A stretch of 64,000 bases of DNA from assembly GCA_033675265.1 (NCBI GenBank), contig JAUJYZ010001242.1, positions 41,168 through 105,167 on the forward strand, given 5' to 3'. Position numbers and translations under genes: made by a program. Positions within the stretch are counted from its first letter, which is position 1, and every line of letters starts with the position of its first letter. The notes under the pieces were generated by a model, which was not told where the DNA came from, ran no database searches, and saw only the letters and a list, made by a program, of their open reading frames with translations. Source of the DNA: Actinostola sp. cb2023 (lineage: Eukaryota > Cnidaria > Anthozoa > Actiniaria > Actinostolidae). Shown here in pieces: positions 20,175-31,669 of the stretch.

Positions 20175-21493
20175 TGTAACCAACTCCATTTGGGCGTCAC
20201 CGTAGCCTCCCGAGAATCAAGCCTTCCCCAAAAGTGAATAAACACACACGTGAACAGAAAAGGATTTATTAGTATATACAACGAGTTATTACTATATACG
20301 CCTAAAGTTATACTATAAATACGAAACAGTGCAAAATGGAAAAACGAAACGAAACAACTAAATGACTTGGTAATCTTACTTATGGTAACGCTTGAAAAAT
20401 CTTGGTTTACTATTTACTATATCTAAATATGCTTGAGTTCAATGTTCAAATTCGTCTTGTATTAATTTCTGTTTGCCTTGAGTATTGAATACTTAGCTTG
20501 AATGTTCTTATGTGGTCTGTATCTGTCACTTTGCCGTCCCACTCCTTCGGTATCTTATAGTTCTGTAAACGTTTATCTTGTCTCTACCATACAATGTTTC
20601 TTCTTGCGTCTAAGTAAACTTTGTATCTTGACTCGAGTATTGTAATGTTCAGTGTACCTTTCTTCCTTACTTCTCCCTTTTTGTTCTCTGGACTCTTCTT
20701 TACTGTTAGGTTTGACCACGTCTGGTTTGGCTTTCGCAGTATTGGGGCCAGTCAATGCTCTGCTTGTGGATGAGTTCCAACGGAGTTGAGAGCAGTTGAG
20801 CTGTCTGTCTTGTCCTCTTTAAGTTCGCTTTAAGGTATCAGGGTACCCCAAAAACCTATCAAAAGACCGGTTTTGATTTTTTTGGACAATCAAATCTAAT
20901 TGAATATTATCTATCATTTCCAACAATCAGAATCTAAAAATATTTTTTCCCTAAAAAGTTAGAATCAAAAAACGAATTTTGGATTTCATTTGATGCAAAA
21001 AGATGTTGACAAGCAAGCTGTCAACAGCACTCACGCAACAGACTTTCCAAAGATTCAGATGCGAAGAAAGTATCCAAAAATCGTAACTGCTCACTCAAAA
21101 ATATCCTTGAATAACGATGCCAAACCACTCACGGTCAAAAATGCTCGTATTTCCCGCCAGCAGTAACTTTGTTTTCCTGCCATGTTGTGTTAGGTACTGT
21201 AAGGCGATCTTCTTTTGAATGCCATTCATATGTCATCAGGTATTGGATCACATATTTGTGGTGGATTATAGTCGCTTGTGCAAAGAAAGCTGCCACTTGA
21301 CTTGAAAAACAGTTTGGGCTTTTTCTCATAGAGCAAATTAACGAAAATACGGGTGTTATTTTGAGGTCCTAAACAAACGGGCTTTATTCGATTCAGCTGA
21401 GATATTTAGGACTTCATCTCTGATTATCATTCTTCAAAACCGTGTCTCCGATTTTTGATATTTTAATGATTTCATGAGTTATTAACTGATTAG
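20175..21493. other. Right-arm-only insert in the palindromic element
   Basis: This segment has no inverted partner in the left arm. It begins right after GTGGTCA, where the two arms diverge, and ends at GGGAATG, where pairing resumes. It is AT-rich with short unconvincing ORFs. It may be a further insertion or lost from the left arm. Confidence 0.5.
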
Positions 21494-22385
21494 GGAATGT
21501 TATTATGTAATCGCTACGATCAACATTCAAATGTCAACAAACGATGGTTTCGAGCTCAAGAACAAAATAAATAAAACAAGGAATCATGTGAGTATACTGT
21601 GCCGTATTCCTTAGTTTTGTACTGTTCGCTTGAGTTCTTTTGGGAATATCGATCGTTTTCTTGATGCCATTCAGTGCTCCATACAATGTTTTGGCTTCGG
21701 ATCTCTCACAGATTCGACGTCAAATTCTGAAATCCTTGGCCTCTTGAGTCTTCAGTAGAGTTAAACGAGTTATATATTTAGGAATCGCATGAGGTAAATA
21801 CGTGTACAAACCTACAATCGTTTGTTTTGCCTTTGTTGAAGGAACCACATCAGTCAAAATCGCCTTTGTTATATTCATACTTTGAACGGTGCTTGTGCAA
21901 AAAATATTTCAGAGCCCAAAAATGTTTTTCTTGATTTTTGTTGCCCAAGGGTAGTTCTTTACTGTGACAGTATTAGCCTTTCAATGTAAGGATGCGCATT
22001 GGAGATATTTGGCTTCAAATACCCTTAATTTTAGCATTTTTGAAATTAGCCAATTATCTCGTTAATCATTAACTTAGGATGATTGACAAGAAATCATTCA
22101 CATGACTCAAACTTTCTGTTGTGAACTTAGGAAGGATGTACAATTGCTCTTGCAAAGGGACAATAAAATCCGCTGGCATTTGCGAGCAGGAGAGCTTTGT
22201 ACTTCTCTACCTTTTCTGGGTGGAAATTTGAGATTTCAGCCCCAAAACCAGGGGGGTGGTCTAGTCCCCCCGGAATATATCCAAATTCTAAGCCCTTTTG
22301 GCTATTTGAGTTTTGGGATGAACCCTTTCACTGTGCCAAGTTTCGTGGAAATCGGTGAGATGGCATGTAGCAAACACAGTCTTAA

Positions 22386-24060
22386 AAGCGACTTACTTTT
22401 GTATAAACTATTCCATTTTCGGCACTACATATCGAAAATTAATCCACCTGATATGCAGATCGTTTCATATAATAATAATCAAGTTAAAGAAAGCCATGAA
22501 TGTCTTCAAAGTTTGATTAATCACTTGCAAAACGTTGACCGAGTCGATAAACAACACAATATTCGGTCAATATAAACAAGACAAAACTGACCAGCTAATA
22601 AATATATTTTATTTGTATTCATTACTTATCAGAACAGTTCACAAATGTGCAATGAATATGTGGAATAACGAAAGTTCTTTTCCACTGAAATTTGCATTTT
22701 GAACTGAGTCAACTACTTGATATTGCACGGTGTTCGGGATCATTTCGACGAAGAATTTCAGGTTTTCCTTTCGTATTATCGACCAATAGTTATAATGATT
22801 CACGTGAAGTGAAGATAAACATTTTATAAAGCACTCTAACGAGGAAAAAGTCCTATTTCCTCTCATAATAGCCAATATTTCTTGAAAAAGTTTGCCAAAA
22901 ACACGAGTTGCGAACCACAAGAGTCAACGATGACAATAGTGACTTACTAGGGGAGGGCTGGGGAAAATTTGTCTATCGCGCGACTTCCAAATTTATAGAA
23001 TATATAACTTTTGACGACAATAACTTTTTAAAATGCATGGATACCCCATGTTTTCTTCTTCTTAATATTTTCAATGAGGTTTAAGGAATTTGCATTCAAA
23101 AAATATCCGAAAAATAATTGACACAGAATATAGATTTTTACGAAAATGTACTTCCTGTCAGGATTCCATAGAAGCGGTAAAGGAGGAAAACATAGCTATA
23201 AATAAAATGATTCATGGGAAAACCTTCTATTTTTTGTAAGTCGAAAAACTGTGTTTATGGAAATTGTTTATGAATTTGGAGTACTAAAGAAATATTTTAA
23301 TGTAAATGTTGAAAATTGCTGGTCAGCGGTTATTTACGATGTTCGTCATTAATTATCTCCGTTAAAATACCCCCAAATTTTTTTCCACAAATCAATAGCT
23401 TTAATGATGATCAACAAGTTTTATATGGAAATTTCCAAACAAAATTGGGTCGCCATTAGTAGGCAGAAGACACTAGATCCCAACATTCATTTCCATGTTG
23501 AGCCCGTAACTCTTGATGGTCAGTGGAAATTATTATCGTGACGTGTAATTTGACCTGTTGTGTCACGATCGCGAAAGGATTTCAAAATGCGTTCGTTTCC
23601 CACCAGTTGTTGTTTAAATAGACTACTGCATTCACATATTAGTATAATCATTATGTAAACATTAGATGCAGATCAAAGTTCAAATCCTTTAAAAATACAA
23701 ATTGACGCTGTGTCTTCTTCAAAATTCTAAACTGGCCGGATGCCGACAGTAAAAACTTTGGATTCAAACCCTCCTACCCTGCTAAGTTTGCTAGGAATTG
23801 TTAGCGCTTCTGATGAGCGCCATAGTTTTCAATTTGAAAACTTTCTCTTTTCTGGGCAATGAATACGAAGCCAACTGCTCCCTCACGACACTTAGAAAAA
23901 AACTTTTCAATAAGTCATTTTGCCGCTTCCTATCGCAATCCAGAAATAAATAACTTAGTACACATTTCTTGCTGAAAGTGCATAAAATGTACGTCTTGGC
24001 GAGTAATTGTGAATTACTTTTTTGAATTGTAAATGAATAGAAAAAAAATATGGATTTGCG
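22386..24060. other. No gene seen
   Basis: AT-rich intergenic sequence. No repeat with a partner in this window and no convincing exon was found. Confidence 0.35.
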
Positions 24061-24234
24061 TGTTTGGACGAACATCAAACATCCAAATCCAGGTTGAGCC
24101 TGCGTTACATTGGGTCAGAGCCTAACCTGAGAAATCTAAATTTCGCGCGAAAATCAAATCGTGTCACTATCAATACATACGTATACCATTTGTACTTCTT
24201 CGATCGATACACATATTTGCAATTTCTACGAACA

Positions 24235-24433
24235 ATGGAGGCAGCTACGGCCGCCCATTGTGTCAATTCTGTTGTTGATCAACCATGGGGGAAAAAGTTC
24301 GTTTCTTATTCAAGTCCCTTCAGTGGATTTGTTTCCGGCAGTGATGAAACAAAAGCTTTAATAAAGGAATATGAGATCACAACCGGGTCATGCTTCAGAG
24401 TTTGCGACCAAAGCAAGGGATTCGGCGAAACAG
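24235..24433 (+). CDS. Putative first coding exon, unknown protein
   Basis: An open frame from MEAATAAHCVNS to a consensus splice donor CAG|GTACAG at 24433/24434. It encodes about 66 residues, including VSYSSPFSGFVSGSDETKAL and ending KGFGET. Codons look non-random, but I do not recognise the protein. The MULE element begins 15 bp downstream, that is, inside the inferred intron. It could be a host exon or the N-terminal exon of another mobile element. No downstream exon was identified. Confidence 0.35.
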
Positions 24434-24713
24434 GTACAGGTCATAAATGGCCACATGGAAAAGGTAGACTGGACTATGGACTGGACTATGGACTGGGGTA
24501 TGAAACATGAATACATGATTTATAAGCACCTTTTAATTTTTTATTTTATTGTAAGAAATGAATAATATGTGAATATATTATGACCGAAAATTCAGAGATG
24601 TTTGTAATTTCCTTTCATTGTACTGGGGTACCTGACTCTGATTAGTCTGCAAACTATTTTCAGGTATCCCAACACCTAACTATCTGTATTTTTTTTTCTA
24701 ACTTATTTATTAA

Positions 24714-25727
24714 CCCATTGACTCCTACACCGGCCGAAACCGGCCGTAAACATCGATACTGCTTTGAAAAATTCTAACTTTCTGAATTTTCGTAACATCG
24801 ATCTCATGGCCAGTTATTAGTGACAACTAGAGAACTCTTCATATTTTAACCTCAAGTAAACTGATTTACAGGTCCGATTTCTGGGCATTAGTTCAATTTG
24901 TTTGCCATAAAAATCAAAAATGCGTGTTTTTGACGCAATTTTACACCTCGAAAATGACCGACATTTGACTTGGATTTTCTTCCAAAATACATCCTTGCGA
25001 AACAAAACGCCACTTTCTCAGCAAACTTCCATCTCTCTTCTTGATATCGTCGTGAATTTTGCCCTCTCTTTTCCTTAACTCGCCGAACAATAGCCATTTC
25101 CTTAAGACCACTTTCGCTAACACGTGTTTTCCTTCTGCACGCCCGAAAAGGATGCCGGGAAACATCTGGGAATTTCGGCATAGATCTCCCCGGAAAATCC
25201 CTCTTTTAAGAATATATAGAGTGTCGAGCCACTCGGTCCTACAGGCAAAATATTGCACCGGTTGCATTCTTTACAAGTCCAAAGTCGCCAAAAATGCCTT
25301 TGTAGGTCCTGGAATCCACCACAGAAAGACCAGAGAGACGATTTCACAATTGAGTCCGCCATTTTGAATTTCCAAACGGCAAAGTCGAAATCTGTTCGTG
25401 AATTCGTATCTAAACTCCTGAGTTCTTCCAGGAGAACGGTCTCTACCACACCAGTCAAGCTTAATGATGCTGTCCTGGGGGCTTCTGTGGTGAATAATGG
25501 CTATAAACACTCTAAAAATGCAAAATTGACCGCTCCTAGTAGCTACGAGATGCTGTTCCTCGCGGAGATTCACGACAAGAGAAAGATTACGTCAGAACCT
25601 GAGCCCGTGGGCTTTCAGAACTGTCAAGATTTCCATGGAAACCCCTTATATGGAATCGAAATTTCCTACGACGTGATTAGGTCCAGAAAATCGCTAAAAA
25701 ACGCAAAATAGCTCAGGAGCGAATGGG
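24714..25727 (+). mobile_element. piggyBac-type MITE, copy 1, nested in the MULE TIR
   Basis: 1,014 bp starting CCCATTGACTCC and ending GGAGCGAATGGG, flanked by TTAA at 24710-24713 and 25728-25731. The opposite MULE arm (26905-26925) shows the uninterrupted site with a single TTAA, which proves insertion and target duplication. Short open frames on both strands are mutually overlapping and shared with copy 2. None resembles a transposase. Confidence 0.93.
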
Positions 25728-25739
25728 TTAATATTGTAA

Positions 25740-26118
25740 AAATGGTGTAAATTGAATAAAAATCTGGTTTTAAACGACCACCACTAGGTAAATCAACTAG
25801 TCCTGGTTCTCTAATTCTGTCGGCAACATTCTTTCCAAATATATCTTTTTTATACAAATTGGCTAGTGACTTCTGCATTCCCAGGTCTGTAAGTTTTCGT
25901 AGCACGTTGTCTTCCATGTGAATGTCACATAATAAATGAATGGCAAAAGTAAATACATCACCGAAAGCTTTGTAGATATTGTTTTCTCCATCGGTCCCGT
26001 AGCATAAGATGTTTTTCAGTTTTGGATTTAAACGCACGAGAGAAGATGCGAAAGTATGATATGATTCGTACAGACATTGTTGGTGTAACATAATGGGCCA
26101 ATCATTACAGGATTGCAC
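25740..26118 (-). pseudogene. MULE transposase fragment
   Basis: About 125 codons on the minus strand. Characteristic features are LHQQCLYESYHTF, CYGTDGENNIYKAF (the aspartate of the TDGE motif of the MULE transposase core) and HLLCDIHMEDNVLRKL (the conserved Cys/His segment). The frame then runs into terminal-repeat sequence (DLPSGGRLKPDF...), so the C-terminal half, including the catalytic glutamate, is missing. Just upstream, at about 26100, the family sequence continues in another frame, so the 5' side is broken too. It is probably the relic of the enzyme that once moved this element. Confidence 0.7.
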
Positions 26119-26249
26119 CCATTGTTATAGTTTTTAATAGTAGATTTCTATATGCCGTAACTGAGCCCATTAATCCTGATACAATAATGTATTTTTTTAA
26201 ATATATTTTCTTTATTATCTTCACGGCCGCCAGTTCACAGTTCCGCGTC

Positions 26250-26395
26250 CTCGCGTTCTCGTTTTCCGCGTTCTCGTTTTCCTCGTTCTCATTTTCCGCG
26301 TTCTCGTTTTCCGCGTTCTCGTTTTCCGCGTTTTCGTTTTCCGCGTTCTCGTTTTCCGCGTTCTCGTTTTCCGCGTTCTCGTTTTCCGCGTCTAC
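26250..26395. repeat. 15-bp minisatellite (GTTTTCCGCGTTCTC)
   Basis: About nine tandem copies inside the MULE. The translated FSFSA peptide is a by-product of the repeat. Confidence 0.9.
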
Positions 26396-27182
26396 ACCAG
26401 AAGCTGATGCTGAGTGTCAGTAAAAGCAATTATCTCCTGCTGTTTTACTAACATATATGTCAACTGTTTATGCGGGAGTGTCTGTAGTATTGAACCTAGC
26501 GGATATAATTTATTTCTTTATTTGTATCCAATTTTGACGATTCGAATTAATTATTTAACTGATCGGTGAATCTTATAAAATGTATTTCGCCATCACGCTA
26601 TTTCGCACTTTGAGTTTCGACAATGGATAAGAGGCAAGAAAGACATGCAGACTAGAAGCAGGTAAAACTTTATCCATTCTCTACCAGCACTTTTTGTACG
26701 TAACTTAAAATTGAACTCCCATAAAGAATAACAGGGGAAATATATGTGTGTAATTTAGAGAAATAATAATAACTCATGATCAAGAAAATGAATATGGATG
26801 AAGTGAGTCTCGATACAATCTAACCTACCGCAGCGCAGATATTTTTCAATGTTTACCTAGTGGTCGTTTAAACCAGATTTTTATTCAATTTACACCATTT
26901 TTACAATATTAATAAATAAGTTAGAAAAAAAAATACAGATAGTTAGGTGTTGGGATACCTGAAAATAGTTTGCAGACTAATCAGAGTCAGGTACCCCAGT
27001 ACAATGAAAGGAAATTACAAACATCTCTGAATTTTCGGTCATAATATATTCACATATTATTCATTTCTTACAATAAAATAAAAAATTAAAAGGTGCTTAT
27101 AAATCATGTATTCATGTTTCATACCCCAGTCCATAGTCCAGTCCATAGTCCAGTCTACCTTTTCCATGTGGCCGTCATAAAT

Positions 27183-27944
27183 TATTATTTCATATATTAT
27201 GCCATGTTTACATAGCCTGCAAATGTTGTGAATTTTCTAGTAACAAGACGCTCAATGAGCGTACACTCGGGCTTATGACAAGGACAATGTCAGTTGCGTG
27301 AGGAGAGACCTGACAATGACTGACAGTTGCGTGACGAGGGAGACTATGTATAGCATAGATAAAAATACGGTGATAACGACGGTACATGCACTCCATTATA
27401 ACTCTCTCTTTGATATGGCGCGCGGAATGGTCCAAAATTAAAATTTATTGTTAATATAAAACAAGGTTTCAAAACAAAGTGGAATGTATCAAAACAAAGT
27501 GGAATGAAGAAACTGTCGCATTTCTACGAACATGTCTGAATTTACCGATATTTTCTGTATTATCAGAAAGTTTCTGAGTTCTAGCCAATCAGAACCCGAT
27601 GTTCATCCAACCGTGACTAAGGCTGATTTAATCACGGGAAACAGGAAAGTTTCTGAATCTTCAGAAAAGTTCTGAATCTCTAGAAACTTTCCGAGCGTGA
27701 AGAAAAAGTTTCTGCGAATATCAGCCAATGAAAACAGCAGATATTAATACCATGGTATAGTGAGATAGATATCCGTACTTCGATTCTTTTCTCTCGGATA
27801 TACAACAAATCGGAGTTCACCCTACTCCATATAAATGTATCCATAAAAAAACAGTATCATTATAATATCCAAAACAAGCAAAAGTCTTTTAATGGTATAG
27901 TCAAATTAAAAATTTAAATTGTCGCAGATCAGCAAAAAACTCTC
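27183..27944. other. No gene seen
   Basis: AT-rich sequence containing several imperfect copies of AGAAAGTTTCTGA in both orientations (27560-27720). Otherwise featureless. Confidence 0.35.
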
Positions 27945-28234
27945 GGCTGTCGTTAAAACGCGGGCTGCGGACTGCGGGCTGCGGACTGCGGGCTGCGGGC
28001 TGCGGGCTGCGGACTGCGGACTGCGGGCTGCGGTCTGCGGGCTGCGGACTGTAGAATTGGTAGAACTAAGAAACTGAAACGAAATAATAAATAAATAAAT
28101 GGAAAAATAAAAGTTCATTCAAATTAAACCGGCACCGGGTATGATAGCTCTTAAATTCAGCAAGAGAATATGAAATTCAGTCATTACCTGACAAAGTAAA
28201 TCACTCATCACTACACAGACCCTGAAATTTTATA
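27945..28234. repeat. Left flank of the TA insertion: inverted copy of 47345-47580
   Basis: Reverse complement of about 47345-47580 with very few differences. It includes a GCGGACTGCGGGCT minisatellite (about 27958-28050) that is clearly longer than in the other copy, then the module AAACCGGCACCGGGTATGA and AAGAGAATATGAAATTCAG. Confidence 0.85.
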
Positions 28235-28599
28235 TACGCCGTAGCACATAGACATAAGCGGGTTCCCGTCGAGCGGTTACTGATCTTCGAAGCATCCTGG
28301 ATGTATTCGAATTTCGACAGCAAATGAAATCCGACTAACTAAAACAGCCAAATAATAACGGAGAGCTTGGACTGAATGAAATCCCTACTTCTGAATGGAC
28401 TTTACGATGAGCCTGCAGCGTGAAAAAGTATACTGAAGATAGTCACGTAAATAACAGTGAAAATGGCGTATGTAAGTATATCAATCATATCAAGCCGGTT
28501 GCGGTGGAATATTAGTATAAACGAGTGATTTACTTTGTCAACTAATGACTGAATTTCATCAGTATTCTCTTGCTGAATTTAAGGGCGCGTTCACACTGG

Positions 28600-28890
28600 G
28601 ATTCTAGATCGATCTGAGATCGATCTGAGATCGATCTAGGTCAAATGCGAGCTAAGTGTGAACGCAATTTTTTTTTCTAGATCGATCTCAGATCGATCTA
28701 CAACTCCAGTGTGAACGCTCCCTCAGATCGATCTGAGATCGATCTCGGATCGATCTGAGATCGATCTCAGATCGATCCAAGTGTGAACGCATTTTTTTTT
28801 CTAGATCGATCTGAGATCGATCTCAGATCGATCCAAGTGTGAACGCAAATTTTTTTTCTAGATCGATCTCAGATCGATCCAAGTGTGAAC
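28600..28890. repeat. AGATCGATCT palindrome cluster, left
   Basis: More than a dozen AGATCGATCT or CGGATCGATC units joined by GAG or CAG, broken up by AAGTGTGAACGCA segments that resemble the element terminus. The matching cluster is at 30010-30125. Confidence 0.9.
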
Positions 28891-29904
28891 GCAAGCGAGC
28901 TAGAAGTGGGCTATGTTTATATAATTAGAAATGTCAGCTATACTTTATAGTAACATTTACATACATATGTTTTATTTAATATTTCCCGTAGGGCTTGTCA
29001 GTCACAATTTACATTTATAAAAAGAAATGCGAAAATAGACGGTCATTTATTGTATCACGGCTCGTACGGTGATGGAAAAGCCGCGTATAGCACAGTTCCG
29101 TGTGAACGGAACGCCTAAACGTACAACTTTTTGAACGGTTACAAATTCGTCCGGAACCGTGTAGACGGCCGTTAGGTTGGATGTTCAAAGCGCAACAACT
29201 GAAACGAGATATAATGGCGCTTTTTGAGCAAACTTGAAATAATCCAAATAATTATTATTTGTATTTCCTGCGGGGACTCATCAGTTTCTCAATATATCAC
29301 CGCGTAAACTGCAGCTTATAAGCCCTGGGCTTATACAAGTTCGTAATGGTTTATGGGTGGCTTATAAACGGCAATTGTTGTTGTTTGAAAGTATATGGGC
29401 CTATAACCGGGAAGGCTTATAAGCTGGGGGAGGGGGCGGTATGGCCTTATTTTGAGCGTTCACCCAACAGGCCACGTGCAGGACTTGCGACATTTTGGGC
29501 GAGCGCTTAATTTCAAGCACCTTTTCGCAAGACAAGTCACACGATTTTTCTGTTGAAGTCATAAACGGCCTACACAAACCAAAGCTATGTAGACTACACT
29601 AGACAGCGCCATCTAAGCCTGGTCATTTTCAAAAGCAATATACGCCACGTTTACAAGCAGCAAAGGCATGATTCCAATGATCCCGCAATGTTGTGGTACA
29701 ACATCACGAATAATCACGTGCATCACTCGAGCGTACTGCTCATGAATGTTCACAACTAATTTACATATAAGCAGAATCATGACCATATAAAAACGAGTTT
29801 AATACGAAATCATTCTACTAACATTGAAAATTTTCACCATAGAGCAAATCTAACTCAGAGAAACAGAAGAAAGAAAGAAAAAAAAAAGAATTATTGATAC
29901 TACA

Positions 29905-29968
29905 TTTGACTGGGATTCGAACCCGAGACTTCTGCGTCGTAGTCCAACGTCTTACCTATTCTCCCAAA
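29905..29968 (-). repeat. tRNA-like fragment (SINE head or tRNA pseudogene)
   Basis: The minus strand contains GTTGGACTACGACGCAGAAG followed by GGGTTCGAATCCC, that is, an anticodon-arm-like segment and a perfect B box. D-arm sequence GGTAAGACG precedes it. The anticodon stem does not pair well and the acceptor stem is not evident, so it is not a functional tRNA gene. Confidence 0.5.
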
Positions 29969-30194
29969 AATAACAACTTTTCAAGTATCCAGTGTGAACG
30001 CAAATCCAAAGTGGACTCAGATCGATCTGAGATCGATCTCAGATCGATCTCAGATCGATCCAAGTGTGAACGCAATTTTTTTTTCTAGATCGATCTCAGA
30101 TCGATCTCAGATCGATCTAGAACCCCAGTGTGAACGCGCCCTAAGAGTTGTCATACCCGGTGCCGGTTTGTGCATGTTATTTGACCTTTTGGTC

Positions 30195-31340
30195 ATCACA
30201 ACAGTAGAACGATTTCACGTAACCAATGTTTAACATGCAAATGAGTTGGTGAGTAAAATAACATGCTAATGAGGTGTACGCGTGGCTACACGTGGGCACA
30301 TTGTATTATCGGCTCACATATCATAACTAATTAAACACTTTTCATTTTAAAGCAATTTAAATTCATGACTCCAAATTCAAACTTCAAATGTAAATTGCCT
30401 TCTTCTGACTATTTTTGATTTACAAGTTAATAAACTAGATTGCTGTCGTAATTGCTCAGAAGCACTGAACGAAAATAAAGAAGAGCGTGTTTCAGCAAAT
30501 ACTTAGATATGTTGGAATAGTCTACTCTCTGCCAAAAAAGCCACAAGCTCGACGCAAATTGGCATCAACCACCTTGGATGTGTCCAAATACTTCCTATAG
30601 AGCAAACGTAGGCGATATGGAAAGGAAGTTTATCCTTGAATGTTACAACCATTCCATGGGAAATGAATGGAAACAGGTCCTTCTTTTCACAAAAGAACGA
30701 ATACTAGATGCAGGGCTCTCTCAGCGTGTTGTGCAGATATACATGGATGCCCCACAAGACCGCGTCATAAGTCGCATGAAAAATATCGTCAAGAAGGCCC
30801 TGGCGTCCCCACTTCCTTCCACTTCGGCAACATCCTCTAAGCCAATATATGCAGAGGAGCAAACAGAAATGCAGCAGAAGCAGATGAGGTACGCTTCGAA
30901 AGGGACTCCAGCCCAGAGAAAGTTGCAAAGTAAATTGAGTAAAGAATTTGCAGCGTCCTCCTCGGATAGCGTTCCCTGCTGACAGAGAGCCGAGTTAAAG
31001 CAAAACAAACAGAAGAGAAAAAGTGACAGGGAAGTTGCACGAAAAACGCAAGAAGCACATAAACAGACGTGCAACAACACACTCGAAAGAGTAAACAGTC
31101 TGCTGGTCAACGTGGACAGTCAAATTAAGAACAGCCAGAAAAAGGCTGCGTAAAGTCTGCAGCTTGAATCTCAGAGTCATTTTAAATTTAAATTCCTTCA
31201 GCTGTATTGCTTAATTGTTATCTTTCGATTGTTTAGCTGATTCACGGAAGCGTAGCCACGCGTACACCTCATTAGCATGTTATTTTACTCACCAACTCAT
31301 TTGCATGTTAAACATTGGTTACGTGAAATCGTTCTAGTAT
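30195..31340. repeat. Inverted-repeat unit inside the composite element
   Basis: 30208-30297 (ACGATTTCACGTAACCAATG...) pairs with 31250-31335 in inverse orientation. Further out, 30150-30205 (with GACCTTTTGGTCATCACAAC) pairs with 31615-31665. The loop contains the ORF at 30578-31153. Confidence 0.75.
30578..31153 (+). pseudogene. Unknown basic/coiled-coil protein with in-frame TGA
   Basis: 134 codons from MCPNTSYRANVG to a TGA at 30980-30982, followed in the same frame by 56 more sense codons (QRAELKQNKQKRKSDREVAR..., ending NSQKKAA) before TAA at 31151. The first part has KFILECYNHSMGNEWKQVLL and a Ser/Thr linker. The second is lysine/glutamine-rich with coiled-coil character. The family is not recognised. 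Its place between inverted arms suggests a gene carried by a mobile element. The internal stop is probably inactivating. An intron or recoding is less likely. Confidence 0.45.
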
Positions 31341-31669
31341 GTGTCGAAGAACTATGTCATTTGCATCAACGATTCCTCGAGTGACGATGACTGAAGAATT
31401 GTCCACCTCGGCATTTTCAAGGTAGGTCAATGAAGCAATTTCTTCAGACCGATCTAAACAAATATCTGTTTGACCAGTCTTTTAAAATATACATGGTTAC
31501 GTTGCTGGTTATAGTATACCATTCTGAATTCTCTATACCCTTTCTTGCCCACATAAGCCTGATAATGCTTTATAAAAATAATTCTAAACATCGTTCAACT
31601 ATCTAGCTAATGGCAACATACTGTTGTGATGACCAAAAGGTCAAACAACATGCATGTAAACCGGCACCG

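Larger units (their letters stand above)
16137..22381. mobile_element. 6.2-kb palindromic element flanked by TTAA
   Basis: The ends GACTGTGTTTG and CAAACACAGTC are exact inverse copies, flanked by TTAA at 16133-16136 and 22382-22385. The outer arms (16137-17048 and 21494-22381) are near-identical inverted repeats, apart from about 20 bp missing from the right arm near its end. Inner arms pair again at 17340-17660 and 19865-20174. Between outer and inner arms, the left side has about 290 unique bp and the right about 1,320 bp, suggesting an extra insertion on the right. The centre (17680-19800) is a minisatellite. No transposase is encoded. A TTAA-specific transposase (piggyBac or Kolobok) is inferred. 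Confidence 0.8.
24449..27173. mobile_element. MULE (Mutator-like) derivative with 9-bp target duplication
   Basis: Termini GGCCACATGGAAAAGG and the complementary CCTTTTCCATGTGGCC lie next to GTCATAAAT at 24440-24448 and 27174-27182. Long terminal inverted repeats of about 330 bp are found: left 24449-24713 plus 25728-25790 (interrupted by a piggyBac-type MITE), right 26858-27173. The interior holds a fragment of MULE transposase on the minus strand and a 15-bp minisatellite. A 9-bp duplication with long TIRs is characteristic of Mutator-like elements. The unit cannot encode a complete transposase. Confidence 0.88.
28583..30141. mobile_element. PIF/Harbinger-like element with TAA duplication
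   Basis: Ends GGGCGCGTTCACACTGG and its complement, flanked by TAA at 28580-28582 and 30142-30144. The uninterrupted sequence GCTGAATTTAAGAG occurs at 47419-47430, confirming the insertion. A 3-bp TWA duplication fits PIF/Harbinger. Subterminal regions (28600-28890 and 30010-30125) are packed with AGATCGATCT palindromes. No transposase is present (1,559 bp). Confidence 0.88.

Noticed and set aside
23730..23775. tRNA B box (GGGTTTGAATCC on the minus strand)
   Set aside because: No surrounding cloverleaf arms could be folded.
24888..25711. Several overlapping ORFs of 90-150 codons on both strands, repeated at 53375-54390
   Set aside because: They lie inside the piggyBac-type MITE, overlap each other in many frames and show no domain. 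Sharing between copies reflects the repeat, not coding.
29905..29968. Functional tRNA gene
   Set aside because: Good B box, but anticodon stem and acceptor stem do not pair. Kept only as a tRNA-like fragment.
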